DNA of 34,296 nucleotides from WTJH01 sp049598145 (GTDB lineage: Bacteria; Bacteroidota; Bacteroidia; Flavobacteriales; Flavobacteriaceae): contig JBMYNJ010000009.1 in the NCBI GenBank assembly GCA_049598145.1, positions 1 through 34,296 on the forward strand. Direction: 5' to 3'. Within the stretch, counting starts at the first letter, position 1, and each line of letters starts with the position of its first letter. Position numbers and translations under genes: made by a program. The notes beneath the pieces are model-generated. The model was given only the letters and a program-made list of their open reading frames with translations, searched no databases and had not been told where the DNA came from. Positions 16,563 through 25,036 of the stretch are shown piece after piece.

Positions 16563-17855
16563 ATGCATTGGATCGATACGGCTCGAGGATTTTTAGGTTT
16601 AATGGTTTTATTGGGACTGGCTTACGCAATGAGCAGCCATCGCAAACAGATTCCCTGGAAAACTGTAGGACTGGGTTTGCTTTTTCAATCCACAATCGTA
16701 ATTGGAGTCCTCTACTGGGACGGACTGGCATTGGTTTTTGAAATTTTAGGCCAGTTTTTTATTAAGGTTTTGGAATATACCGGTGCCGGGACAAAAATGC
16801 TTTTAGGCGAATTGGGAGACGTAAAGGGACGCGGATTTATTTTCGTTTTTCAGGCGCTTCCTGTGATCATCTTCTTTTCTGCCTTAACCTCGATACTCTA
16901 CTATTTTGGAATCTTACAGGCTCTCGTGAAAATCTTAGCTAAGGGGTTATCCCGGGGTTTAAAAATCAGTGGAGCGGAGAGTCTTTCTGTTGCGGGAAAT
17001 ATTTTTTTGGGACAAACCGAAGCCCCTTTATTGATCAAGGCCTATTTAAAAAAAATGTCTCGCTCCGAGTTGTTTTTGGTCATGGTTGGCGGGATGGCCA
17101 CAGTAGCCGGAAGTGTGATGGGAGCCTATATCAGTTTTTTGGGGGGAAACGATCCCGAAGCCCAGCTCGCCTTTGCCAAAAGCCTATTAGCAGCTTCGGT
17201 GATGGCGGCCCCGGGGGCTGTAGTGATTGCTAAAATTATGGTTCCCCCGGAGGGAACGATCGATACCCTAGTAACCATCCCCAAACAAGAGGCCGGAAAC
17301 AACCTCTTAGATGCCATCACCAACGGGACACAAGAAGGGGTGCGTATGGCGGTCAATGTAGCGGCGATGTTATTGGTCTTTATTGCCTTAATTGCAATGC
17401 TTAGTGGAATTTTAAAAGGAATTGGCAGCATCGGAGGACTCAATGGATGGATCGCTGCCCATACCCCTTACGACGCTTTATCTCTTGAATTTTTATTGGG
17501 GTATCTCTTTGCACCATTGATGTGGCTCATGGGTGTGCCTGCTCCGGACATAGCACTGTTGGGACAGCTCTTAGGGATCAAACTGGTGGCAAGCGAGTTT
17601 GTCGCCTATGCGCAACTGGCAGATCTGAAAAATCTTGTTGTGGGGGGGTTGCACTCCCAAAAATCAATTCTTATGGCTTCCTTTATGCTTTGTGGCTTTG
17701 CCAATTTCGCTTCCATCGGGATCCAAATTGGAGGGATCGGAATTTTAGCGCCCGAACGGCGTACCGACTTAATCGCCCTCGGGCCCAAAGCAATGATTGG
17801 AGGAACTTTAGTCTCTCTGATCTCTGCCACAATCGTCGGGATGGTCATGGCTTAA
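16563..17855 (+). CDS. Concentrative nucleoside transporter (CNT/NupC family)
   Basis: 430 residues, about ten membrane segments. It imports nucleosides using a sodium or proton gradient. The substrate motif GQTEAPLL is at 150-157. The second family motif, normally NEFVAY, reads SEFVAY (about 344-349), so the Asn is replaced by Ser. Length and order match bacterial CNTs. It converges on the SSS symporter, with the two stop codons sharing bases. Confidence 0.9.
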   Translation: MHWIDTARGFLGLMVLLGLAYAMSSHRKQIPWKTVGLGLLFQSTIVIGVLYWDGLALVFEILGQFFIKVLEYTGAGTKMLLGELGDVKGRGFIFVFQALPVIIFFSALTSILYYFGILQALVKILAKGLSRGLKISGAESLSVAGNIFLGQTEAPLLIKAYLKKMSRSELFLVMVGGMATVAGSVMGAYISFLGGNDPEAQLAFAKSLLAASVMAAPGAVVIAKIMVPPEGTIDTLVTIPKQEAGNNLLDAITNGTQEGVRMAVNVAAMLLVFIALIAMLSGILKGIGSIGGLNGWIAAHTPYDALSLEFLLGYLFAPLMWLMGVPAPDIALLGQLLGIKLVASEFVAYAQLADLKNLVVGGLHSQKSILMASFMLCGFANFASIGIQIGGIGILAPERRTDLIALGPKAMIGGTLVSLISATIVGMVMA

Positions 17856-19624
17856 TCAAAATTTAAATATTGGAATTGACGGTATAACAAGACTCCTGAA
17901 ATCAGCGCAATTCCAATCAACAAGACCCCCATTAAGTTTTCCCCATAAATACACTTCCCGGTACCAAATAGCAAAGCATAAGTTCCCACAACTCCGAGGA
18001 TCATACAAAGAAGGGAACGAGATAAATCGTTTTTGGGCAAATCATTCGGGAATTGAGTTGGTTCTTTTTGCATTAAAAATTGTTTCCAACTCCGACTACT
18101 GGGTCGTACTTTCGCATAAAATCGCAGTAAAACTGCATCCTTTTCCGGAGGAGTTAAGTAAGTTACCGTTACCCAAATCAGGGTGGTGGTTCCCACCCCA
18201 ATCAACAATTTAGTGGAGGCAGGCAATCCAGTCCCAAATCCGAATTCGAGAATTAAAGCCATAAGAAAAGAGCCCCCCATCGCAGCAATTTCACTCCAAA
18301 CGTTGATCCGTACCCAAAACCACCGTAAGAGAAACAAAAGCCCCGTTCCCGCTCCAATCTGCAGAAGCATTTGAAAAGCCTGAAGAGCCGATTGTAATTG
18401 CAATGCCAAAAAGCAAGAAAGGAGTGTTAAGCCCAGAATGCAAACCCGACTGGCAATTATCAGTTCACGTTCGGTAGCATCGGTTCGAAAAAATCGTTGA
18501 TAGAAATCATGGATGATATATGAAGTCCCCCAATTCAGATGGGTGGAAAGTGTAGACATAAATGCAGCCATCAGAGCGGCTAACATTAGGCCAAAGAGCC
18601 CTTTGGGTAAATAAGAGAGCATGGCTGGAAAAGCCAAATCGTGGTTGATAATGGCCGGGTCTAAAGCTGGAAAAGCCGCTTGGATATCCGACAGGTTCGG
18701 AAAAATAACCAAAGAAGCCAATGCAATCAAGATCCAAGGCCAGGGCCGTAAAGCATAATGCATCAGATTAAAGGCCAAAGTGGCCCAGAGGGCGTGTTTT
18801 TCATCTTTGGCGGAAAGCATTCGCTGAGCAATATAGCCTCCCCCTCCCGGTTCGGCTCCGGGATACCAAACACTCCACCACTGCACCGCAAGGGGAAGAA
18901 CAATTAATCCTACCCAAGCATCATAATTATCAATGGCGGGGAACCAATCCATTCGCGACTGGACTGCCGGAACTTGTAGCAATTGCGAAACTCCACCCAC
19001 TTGTGGCAAATCCAACAGAAAAATGGCCGCAGCAATCGTAGCTGCCATCGCCAGGAAAAATTGAAAAAAGTCAATAATTATAACTCCCCTTAGTCCCCCC
19101 AATAGGCTGTACACTAGGGTGATGGCAGCCCCTATAAACAAGGCTTCAGTCGCATAACCCGGCCAAAGGATTCCCAATATTTTTAGTGCAGCCAGGCAAA
19201 CGCTGGCCATAATCATCACATTAAAAAACAACCCCAAATAAACCGCTCGAAAACCCCGCAGTATAGCAGCCCCGCGGCCCCCATAGCGCAACTCATAAAA
19301 AGACAGGTCGGTGAAAACTCCGGAACGCCGCCAAAGTTTGGCGTAAATAAAAACGGTACACATGCCTGTGAGCAGAAAACACCACCACAACCAATTTCCG
19401 GCAACGCCATGTTCTCGGACCAGTTGAGTCACCAGATTGGGGGTATCTGCCGAAAAGGTCGTCGCAACCATGCTAACGCCCAACAGCCACCAAGGCATTT
19501 GTCTTCCCGAAAGAAAAAAATCCTGAAGCGTTCCACTCGAACTTCGGGAAAACCACCATCCCAAAAGGAGGGTTAACCCAAAATAAATGACAATTATTGC
19601 AGTATCTAAGTTGTGAAGATCCAT
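17852..19624 (-). CDS. Sodium:solute symporter family (SSS) transporter
   Basis: About 590 residues from the ATG at 19624, with 13-15 membrane segments. The N-terminal pattern DFFLSGRQMPWWLLGVSM and TTFSADTP are SSS hallmarks for the first broken helix that binds sodium; ALMAAFMSTLSTHLN matches the second sodium-site helix. Substrate is unknown (sugar, amino acid or other). An ATG at 19687 would add 21 residues, but a good promoter (19648-19677) lies inside that extension, favouring the shorter form. Confidence 0.88.
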   Translation of the reverse strand: MDLHNLDTAIIVIYFGLTLLLGWWFSRSSSGTLQDFFLSGRQMPWWLLGVSMVATTFSADTPNLVTQLVREHGVAGNWLWWCFLLTGMCTVFIYAKLWRRSGVFTDLSFYELRYGGRGAAILRGFRAVYLGLFFNVMIMASVCLAALKILGILWPGYATEALFIGAAITLVYSLLGGLRGVIIIDFFQFFLAMAATIAAAIFLLDLPQVGGVSQLLQVPAVQSRMDWFPAIDNYDAWVGLIVLPLAVQWWSVWYPGAEPGGGGYIAQRMLSAKDEKHALWATLAFNLMHYALRPWPWILIALASLVIFPNLSDIQAAFPALDPAIINHDLAFPAMLSYLPKGLFGLMLAALMAAFMSTLSTHLNWGTSYIIHDFYQRFFRTDATERELIIASRVCILGLTLLSCFLALQLQSALQAFQMLLQIGAGTGLLFLLRWFWVRINVWSEIAAMGGSFLMALILEFGFGTGLPASTKLLIGVGTTTLIWVTVTYLTPPEKDAVLLRFYAKVRPSSRSWKQFLMQKEPTQFPNDLPKNDLSRSLLCMILGVVGTYALLFGTGKCIYGENLMGVLLIGIALISGVLLYRQFQYLNFD

Positions 19625-19647
19625 TCCGTTATATTCTGTTGGGTTCT

Positions 19648-19677
19648 TAAAAGTATTATAAAAAAAGAGAAAGCCAA
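19648..19677 (-). promoter_or_regulatory. Promoter of the SSS transporter
   Basis: Minus strand TTG (19677-19675), 19 bases, TACTTTTA (19655-19648), one mismatch from TAnnTTTG. It lies 23 bases before the ATG at 19624 and decides that start. Confidence 0.55.
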
Positions 19678-19686
19678 GTGGGTCCA

Positions 19687-19717
19687 TTGCATTTGATCAG
19701 GATCTAAACTACTTTTG
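19687..19717 (+). promoter_or_regulatory. Promoter with very short leader
   Basis: TTG (19687-19689), 20 bases, TACTTTTG (19710-19717). Only five bases separate it from the ATG at 19723, so the transcript may be leaderless or nearly so. Confidence 0.5.
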
Positions 19718-19722
19718 ATTTT

Positions 19723-20403
19723 ATGAAAACTTTTGCATATACATCCTTTTACATATGCACCCTGCAATGGTTGGTTGCCTTATTTACCCTGTGTGGGTGC
19801 TTAAGAACTTATGCTCAAGAAAAAAAACCAACTCCCGTTAAAGGCTTAATGAAACCCAAAGATCAAGGATCACCGCTTTTGATTAAAAAGCCAGACAACG
19901 CTTTCTTAAAGCAAATGGGCACCGACAAAACCTACCAGTTCGAAAGTGAAAAACCCGAAGGGAAGAACCTGAATATGACCCCAGAGGAACAGTTTTTGGA
20001 TCCCGCAGATGACTATCTTCGAAAGCTGAAAAATTCAAAAGAACGGGAACAAAAAGCACCAAACTACAAAGAAGACCAATATTTAGGGGATCTCCGCAGT
20101 GAGGGCAAGTTTGTCCGAATTATCTTGCGGGATCATGAACACCCGGATGGGGATCTGATTCAAGTATTGGTCAACGATGTAGTGGTTCACCCCACCATAC
20201 TCTTAGAATCCCAGTTTAAAATCGTGCAACTGGATTTGGACCCCGGATTTAACAAGATTGACTTTTTAGCCCTCAACCAAGGAGAGTCGGGCCCTAATAC
20301 GGCAGAGGTCCGAGTTTTTGAAGAAGACGGAAGTTTGGTGGCCGCCAAACGTTGGAATTTGGCCACCGGAGTGAAAGCCACTTATATTGTCGTGAAAGAA
20401 TAA
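19723..20403 (+). CDS. Secreted protein of unknown function
   Basis: 226 residues. The signal peptide ends near RTYAQ (about residue 31). A Lys/Pro-rich, probably disordered segment (35-115) precedes a compact beta-rich domain (about 120-226) with FVRIILRDHEHPDGD and LDPGFNKIDFLALN. This pattern resembles uncharacterised flavobacterial secreted proteins, but I do not recognise a named family. No catalytic motif is seen. Expected location is periplasm or cell surface. Confidence 0.65.
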   Translation: MKTFAYTSFYICTLQWLVALFTLCGCLRTYAQEKKPTPVKGLMKPKDQGSPLLIKKPDNAFLKQMGTDKTYQFESEKPEGKNLNMTPEEQFLDPADDYLRKLKNSKEREQKAPNYKEDQYLGDLRSEGKFVRIILRDHEHPDGDLIQVLVNDVVVHPTILLESQFKIVQLDLDPGFNKIDFLALNQGESGPNTAEVRVFEEDGSLVAAKRWNLATGVKATYIVVKE

Positions 20404-20577
20404 TTAAGCTCGTTTCCACAACCGCCAAGCTCCCAACAAGCAAATTCCTCCGAAAAAAACATAAAGCCAATCCACAAAACTCATCAGCTGGTACATAAAA
20501 ATCACCTCCCCAAAAGCTCCGAGGGCTAATAACCCCAATAATCCCGCTAAAATTTTGATCCCACGGATTTTCATCAT
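20404..20577 (-). CDS. Tiny two-helix membrane protein, unknown function
   Basis: 57 residues, MMKIRGIKILAGLLG at the start, with two hydrophobic helices (about 8-30 and 33-50) and a basic C-terminus (RLWKRA). Its ATG overlaps the TGA of the preceding gene (ATGA), which supports real, coupled translation. A second ATG follows immediately. It is the third gene of an operon with another tiny membrane protein and an ABA4-like protein. Confidence 0.6.
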   Translation of the reverse strand: MMKIRGIKILAGLLGLLALGAFGEVIFMYQLMSFVDWLYVFFGGICLLGAWRLWKRA

Positions 20578-20780
20578 TTTTCGCGATCGGTTTCTTCAGT
20601 GGTGGGGTGCGCCGGGATAAAATACATCACGATCACTCCGAGGATTCCAAAGAGAAATCCCAAGGAAAAACCCAGCACCCGAGATCGATTTTTTTTATCG
20701 GCAATGTAGTTGCCCCAAGCTCCCATGAGAACTCCCATGGCTAAACTAAAATAGAGCGTTTCTTGGGTAATTTCAAGCAT
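20574..20780 (-). CDS. Small two-helix membrane protein, unknown function
   Basis: 68 residues with two membrane helices (about 10-27 and 36-57) and a charged, probably cytoplasmic tail (TTEETDREK). No family is recognised. It overlaps the ABA4-like gene by eight bases and the next tiny gene by four, indicating an operon. Confidence 0.6.
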   Translation of the reverse strand: MLEITQETLYFSLAMGVLMGAWGNYIADKKNRSRVLGFSLGFLFGILGVIVMYFIPAHPTTEETDREK

Positions 20781-21207
20781 TTTGTCGGTCTCGAATATTT
20801 TGAATCACAACGATTAAGCTATAGACCAACACTCCAGTAGGCCCAAGCATAAAAGTACACAACAAAGCAGGAATCGCCCAGAAGGAGTTTTGTTGGCGTT
20901 CCTGTTGGTCTTTAATCATCCAGGCACCCACCCAAAAATCGAAGCCCAAATAGTGCACCCATCCGGCTGCGGCTGAAGCAGGAGTTGCCTGTAAAAAAAG
21001 ACTCAAAATCCCGTCTAAAGAACTGAAATCGGCTTCCGACAAGGGCGGGGATTGACTTAAGAAATACAAATAAAAAAAACTCAAGACCAGCGGGACATAG
21101 GGATAACGGATCAGCGTTTGAGTGATTTTGTGCTTAGGGAGTACCAATAAAAAAAACCAACACCCCAAAATCACAGTATTACAAAAATTAAAAAGAGATT
21201 CGATCAT
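20773..21207 (-). CDS. ABA4-like family membrane protein (DUF4281)
   Basis: 144 residues, four membrane helices. The segment AAGWVHYLGFDFWVGAWM followed by LLCTFMLGPTGVLVYSL fits the ABA4-like family, named for the plant protein needed for neoxanthin synthesis. In bacteria the function is not established; a link to carotenoid metabolism or membrane pigments is only a suggestion. No carotenoid gene is visible in this window. Confidence 0.75.
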   Translation of the reverse strand: MIESLFNFCNTVILGCWFFLLVLPKHKITQTLIRYPYVPLVLSFFYLYFLSQSPPLSEADFSSLDGILSLFLQATPASAAAGWVHYLGFDFWVGAWMIKDQQERQQNSFWAIPALLCTFMLGPTGVLVYSLIVVIQNIRDRQNA

Positions 21208-21316
21208 GCTTAAATATATAAACTCTGAAGCACTTAATCACTTATTTTCTAAATCCTCAGAAGATTAAATCAGAAAATATCATTAGCTGTATCAGGATTA
21301 GTACCTTAGTGGGCCG

Positions 21317-21766
21317 ATGTTATTATTTAAAACCATACATGGCGAAAGGGTAGACCCCATTACTCACACAGCTAAGATATTAATCAGTCACCCTTATGCA
21401 CAGATTCATATTGGCTCCGACTCCCAAAACGTTAGCAAAAGAACCAAATACACCACCGTAATTGCCTATCGATTAGGGGGGCGTGGGGTGCATTATATCT
21501 TAAGCAAAAGCGAAGTGGAGATCATTCGAGATATGTGGACTCGCTTGTGGAAAGAAGCCGAATTGAGTATCGATGTAGCCGAATGGCTGACCAAACAAAT
21601 CAGTGTTCGAGTGGAAATTGATATGGACTACAACGGTGATGATAGTTTTAAATCCCACAAACTGATTTCTGCTACCAAAGGATGGGCCAACTCCTTGGGC
21701 TATAAAGTCAATATTAAACCTCATAACCAAATCGCTACACGAGCGGCAGACCATCATTGTAAATAA
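21317..21766 (+). CDS. RNase H-like fold protein (DUF458/YkuK family)
   Basis: 149 residues. IHIGSDSQN (31-38) carries the Asp of the first RNase H-fold strand, and EIDMDYN supplies further acidic residues in the order expected of YkuK-like proteins. The family's activity is not known; RNA or DNA processing is assumed from the fold. It is followed after two bases by the GhrA-like gene. A TACCTTAG element lies seven bases upstream of the ATG. Confidence 0.75.
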   Translation: MLLFKTIHGERVDPITHTAKILISHPYAQIHIGSDSQNVSKRTKYTTVIAYRLGGRGVHYILSKSEVEIIRDMWTRLWKEAELSIDVAEWLTKQISVRVEIDMDYNGDDSFKSHKLISATKGWANSLGYKVNIKPHNQIATRAADHHCK

Positions 21767-21768
21767 AT

Positions 21769-22698
21769 ATGCATATTCTTGTTTTAGCACCGGATGCCTA
21801 TTATCAAAATTGGAAAAATGCTTTTGAAAAATATGGCAAAGCTCACCAATTGTATTTCGATTTGGAAGAAGGCTTGGCGATTGCTGAAAAAATTGATGTT
21901 CTCTTGCTCTGGAAGCATCCACAGGGTTTCCTGAATCGCTTTAAAAATGCTCAAGTATTCTATTCCATGGGGGCCGGTGTAGATCATATTCTATCAGACC
22001 CCAGTTATGATTTTCAAACCCCTGTTTGCCGAGTTATTGATCCTTATATGGCCGACGATATGGGGAATTTTTTATTGATGGCCGTCTTAAATTACCATCG
22101 GAGAATGCTGGAAATTCAAGCCAATGAACGGCAAAAAAATTGGGACAATACCACCCTTCAAAATATTCCTGTTCGTATAGGGGTGATGGGGATGGGCCAC
22201 CTCGGCCAAGCCATCGCCGAAAAACTGCATGCGTTAAAATTTCCGGTGGTGGGATATAGCAACACCGCCAAAACCGAGCTGGAATATCGGTGCTACGGTG
22301 CAGCAAACATGAATCAATTTTTACAGGAAGTCAATGTGATCATTCTCCTTTTACCCGCCACCCCCAGCACCCAGGGGTTGTTGAATCGAGAATTTTTTGA
22401 AAAATGCCATCCGGGAACCTATATCATCAATGTGGCCCGAGGGCCTTTGGTCGTGATTGAAGATTTAATTGAGTCCGTCGATCAAGGCCAACTGAGTGGC
22501 GCACTCTTAGATGTTTTCCCCGAAGAACCCCTCCCCAAAACCAGCCCGCTTTGGACACACCCTAAAATTCAGGTGACCCCCCATATCGCAAGTATTACGG
22601 CTCCAGAAACCGCAGCCTCCCAAATTTTTAAAAATCTAGAGGGTTTCACCCTAGGGAATCCATTAAACTATCAAGTAGACTTAAGCAAAGGTTACTAA
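21769..22698 (+). CDS. D-2-hydroxyacid dehydrogenase, GhrA-like glyoxylate/hydroxypyruvate reductase
   Basis: 309 residues. The NAD(P)-binding loop is GVMGMGHLGQA (about 136-146). The catalytic set is Arg in NVARGPL (about 224), Glu in FPEEPLP (about 250) and His in VTPHIAS (about 267). The overall pattern fits the GhrA branch, which reduces glyoxylate or hydroxypyruvate in the cytoplasm. The exact substrate cannot be read from sequence. The gene converges on the DgcN-like gene with overlapping stop codons. Confidence 0.85.
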   Translation: MHILVLAPDAYYQNWKNAFEKYGKAHQLYFDLEEGLAIAEKIDVLLLWKHPQGFLNRFKNAQVFYSMGAGVDHILSDPSYDFQTPVCRVIDPYMADDMGNFLLMAVLNYHRRMLEIQANERQKNWDNTTLQNIPVRIGVMGMGHLGQAIAEKLHALKFPVVGYSNTAKTELEYRCYGAANMNQFLQEVNVIILLLPATPSTQGLLNREFFEKCHPGTYIINVARGPLVVIEDLIESVDQGQLSGALLDVFPEEPLPKTSPLWTHPKIQVTPHIASITAPETAASQIFKNLEGFTLGNPLNYQVDLSKGY

Positions 22699-23723
22699 AT
22701 CCCCAATGCATCCAAAAGTGGAGTCGCTTTAAAACGAACGGGGTCGGTCGTTGGTAAACCAGATTCGTCCGCTATTTGACGGATTTTTTGCTGGGCTTTG
22801 TCTAAAGAAAGTTGAGAAGTGTTCACTGAAATTCCCACCACTCGGGCTGCCGGAAAATTCCCTGCCGCAGAAGCTACGGTCTCATTTAGTGCTATAATTT
22901 TTGAAAGGGAGGGGATTGGAAAAGCCTCTAAATTTCGAAGATGAGCGTGGTGAGCCGGCATACATAATATCAGATGTGTGGGACAACTGCCTCGCATCAG
23001 TGGAAGCGTGGCTGTACTGCCCGGATGCAGCAGCGATCCTTGTCCTTCGATCAATACCCAATCGCTATCGGCTTGTTCCAAAACCGCTTGTTCTACTGCA
23101 CCACAGGCGTGGTCTACCTTATAGGCGTCTAAAGGGATTCCGGCTCCTGTAATAGTGATCCCGATTTGACCTGTAGCGACAAAACTCACCTTCGCTTTTT
23201 TTCGGAGTTGATCATAAACCTCCAAAGCTGTAGTCATTTTCCCAGAAGCCATATCGGTCCCCACAAATAAAACTCGCTTATTGGACAAATTTTTAGCACG
23301 CCCGGAGGCAATGGGAGGAATCGATTGAGATACCCGAACATCCCAAATCCACTGATCGGGAGAAAGGTTTTGTTGATATCTGGGAGCTAAAAGATCGTGA
23401 AGGCCATTAACAATAGAATACCCTAATTGTAAAGCTTTTTGAATTATCTTATGCCAAGAGTCGGGAATTCTTCCCCCCGAGGGAGCAATCCCTAAAATCA
23501 ATACCTCTCCTCCTGCCGCTCGGCCTTCCTCAAGTGATCTTAAGATAGGAACCCTACAGAAAAAACCAAGAATTTGGGAAAGTTCATTCCCGGCTTCTTG
23601 AGAATCGATCACCCCGACCAAAGGGTTTTTAGTGTAGCGCAAAACCCCGTGCCCCATTTTTCCGAAGTCACTTCGCAAATGACCTTCCATATAAATCACA
23701 ACAGGCTGTTCTTGTTTAAGCAT
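22695..23723 (-). CDS. dgcN: DUF1611 P-loop protein, likely D-glutamate N-acetyltransferase (DgcN)
   Basis: 342 residues with the DUF1611 N-terminal Rossmann-like domain (1-140) and a P-loop domain beginning with GTDMASGKMTT (155-165). A conserved IEGQGSLLHPG supplies the second nucleotide-site motif. DUF1611 members adjacent to an enolase-superfamily racemase have been described as DgcN, which N-acetylates D-glutamate before DgcA racemises it. The eight-base overlap with such a gene here supports that assignment. It remains an inference from family and context. Confidence 0.75.
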   Translation of the reverse strand: MLKQEQPVVIYMEGHLRSDFGKMGHGVLRYTKNPLVGVIDSQEAGNELSQILGFFCRVPILRSLEEGRAAGGEVLILGIAPSGGRIPDSWHKIIQKALQLGYSIVNGLHDLLAPRYQQNLSPDQWIWDVRVSQSIPPIASGRAKNLSNKRVLFVGTDMASGKMTTALEVYDQLRKKAKVSFVATGQIGITITGAGIPLDAYKVDHACGAVEQAVLEQADSDWVLIEGQGSLLHPGSTATLPLMRGSCPTHLILCMPAHHAHLRNLEAFPIPSLSKIIALNETVASAAGNFPAARVVGISVNTSQLSLDKAQQKIRQIADESGLPTTDPVRFKATPLLDALGI

Positions 23724-24765
23724 GATCCTTCAGGTTTAATTGAGTCCCCAGTCCGGGACGATCCGAAACTTGGGTAACCCCTGCATCCCAAAAAAGCCCT
23801 TGGGCAGGGTCGGGATTTAAATTATAATGCGAATCTAAATCGATATGATCGATATCCCCCGATAAATGAGCCGCTGCACTTATGGCGATTGAAGACTCGC
23901 TCATGCAACCGATCATGGTTTGTAGCCCAAAAGCCTGAGCCGTATGTTTGAGTTTGATCGCTTCTGTGGGGCCCCCGCATTTCATCAATTTTATATTAAT
24001 CCCATCTACCCAGGTGTGCCATTCTTTTAGGTCTGTAGACAGATGACAGGATTCGTCCACAAAAATAGGGAGTTGTCCTTGTTTTTTTAAGGATTTAAGA
24101 TTCTTTTCATCCCCTTGTTTTAAGGGCTGCTCCACATATTCTACGCTTCGCTGGGCCAACCAAGGAATCATCTCCAAGGCCTGTTCGCAAGTCCATCCGC
24201 CATTGGCATCTACTCGCAGAGCTACTCCTGCCGGGACGTTTTGCAACACCGCTTCCATCATCGCTTGATCCGCTTCCATCCCTAGAGGATTTCCCAATTT
24301 GATTTTTAATGCTTGAAATGCGTACTCTTGAAATTTGACCCTTAACTGCTCTGCCACTTCTTGAGGGGGAGTGATACCTAAAGTAATGGAGGTGGCTACG
24401 CTGGGCTTGGGTAAGCCCCAAAGGCGATAGAGCGGCAGCTGTGCTTTTTGTCCCCACCAATCCCAAAGGGCCATATCGATAGCCGCATAAACCGTTCGGG
24501 GGATTTGCATTGCCATCCCCAATGCATGTGCTTTTGTAGGTGATTTTTCTATTCCTAAAGCTGCTATAAATCGAGTGATTTCCCTTTGAATTTTTTCAGG
24601 AGTTAATTCCGGCTGATCGGAAGTTGGGGCCACTTCTCCCCAACCCGTCCACGAGTCCAAACTCAAGCTTATAAAAACATTGTTCGAGGCTTTTCGAACC
24701 CCTCGGCTGATCGCCAAAGGGATTTTTTTTTGCAAGGTGACGCTATAGCATTGGACTTCCCACAT
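23716..24765 (-). CDS. dgcA: Enolase-superfamily epimerase, likely N-acetyl-D-glutamate racemase (DgcA)
   Basis: 349 residues from the ATG at 24765; a TTG at 24789 would add eight. Muconate-lactonising/dipeptide epimerase subgroup: the general base pair is Lys154-x-Lys156 (LKIKLG) and Lys259 (INIKLMKCGG), with metal ligands Asp186 (VDANGGW), Glu212 (VEQPL) and Asp237 (VDES). The subgroup includes L-Ala-D/L-Glu epimerase, and a C-terminal DLDSHYN resembles its substrate-recognition DxD. Pairing with the DUF1611 gene favours the DgcA role; cell-wall dipeptide epimerisation is the main alternative. Both would recycle D-glutamate from peptidoglycan. Confidence 0.82.
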   Translation of the reverse strand: MWEVQCYSVTLQKKIPLAISRGVRKASNNVFISLSLDSWTGWGEVAPTSDQPELTPEKIQREITRFIAALGIEKSPTKAHALGMAMQIPRTVYAAIDMALWDWWGQKAQLPLYRLWGLPKPSVATSITLGITPPQEVAEQLRVKFQEYAFQALKIKLGNPLGMEADQAMMEAVLQNVPAGVALRVDANGGWTCEQALEMIPWLAQRSVEYVEQPLKQGDEKNLKSLKKQGQLPIFVDESCHLSTDLKEWHTWVDGINIKLMKCGGPTEAIKLKHTAQAFGLQTMIGCMSESSIAISAAAHLSGDIDHIDLDSHYNLNPDPAQGLFWDAGVTQVSDRPGLGTQLNLKDHA

Positions 24766-24868
24766 GGGCACAAGATAAACTTTTCTCAAGGAGAAAATTA
24801 CTAACGTAATACTTGCTTAAACTTAACAAGATCTTAATCCAATCCGCCGAAAATTCAAAGAAATTTAA

Positions 24869-25036
24869 CCGGCTTTGGAACAAAGCCCATGTGCCTATAT
24901 CTTAACCAATACCAAACAGGTAGATTCTATTGAGCAATTAGATGGGATTCAATTAGTGATCGAAAAACAAGCCCTGTTTGAAAATCACATCACCCGATTA
25001 TACCGCTTGGCAGACTGCCCTACTCGTTTGAAATAA
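24869..25036 (+). pseudogene. Open stretch resembling the C-terminal end of a lost gene
   Basis: About 55 open codons ending in TAA at 25034, without an ATG at a plausible place. The predicted residues (for example VDSIEQLDGIQLVIEKQ and ENHITRLYRLADC) look like ordinary protein rather than noise. No family is recognised. The last 17 bases overlap the end of the convergent lipoprotein gene. The rest of the 230-base gap (24790-24868) shows nothing beyond AT-rich sequence. Confidence 0.3.

Noticed and set aside
19625..19687. Start of the SSS transporter at the ATG at 19687
   Set aside because: A good promoter lies inside the extension and the added residues are not typical of the family.
22695..22698. 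Overlapping convergent genes as a sign of frameshift
   Set aside because: Both proteins have normal family length and the overlap involves only stop codons; the same occurs at 17852 and 29480.
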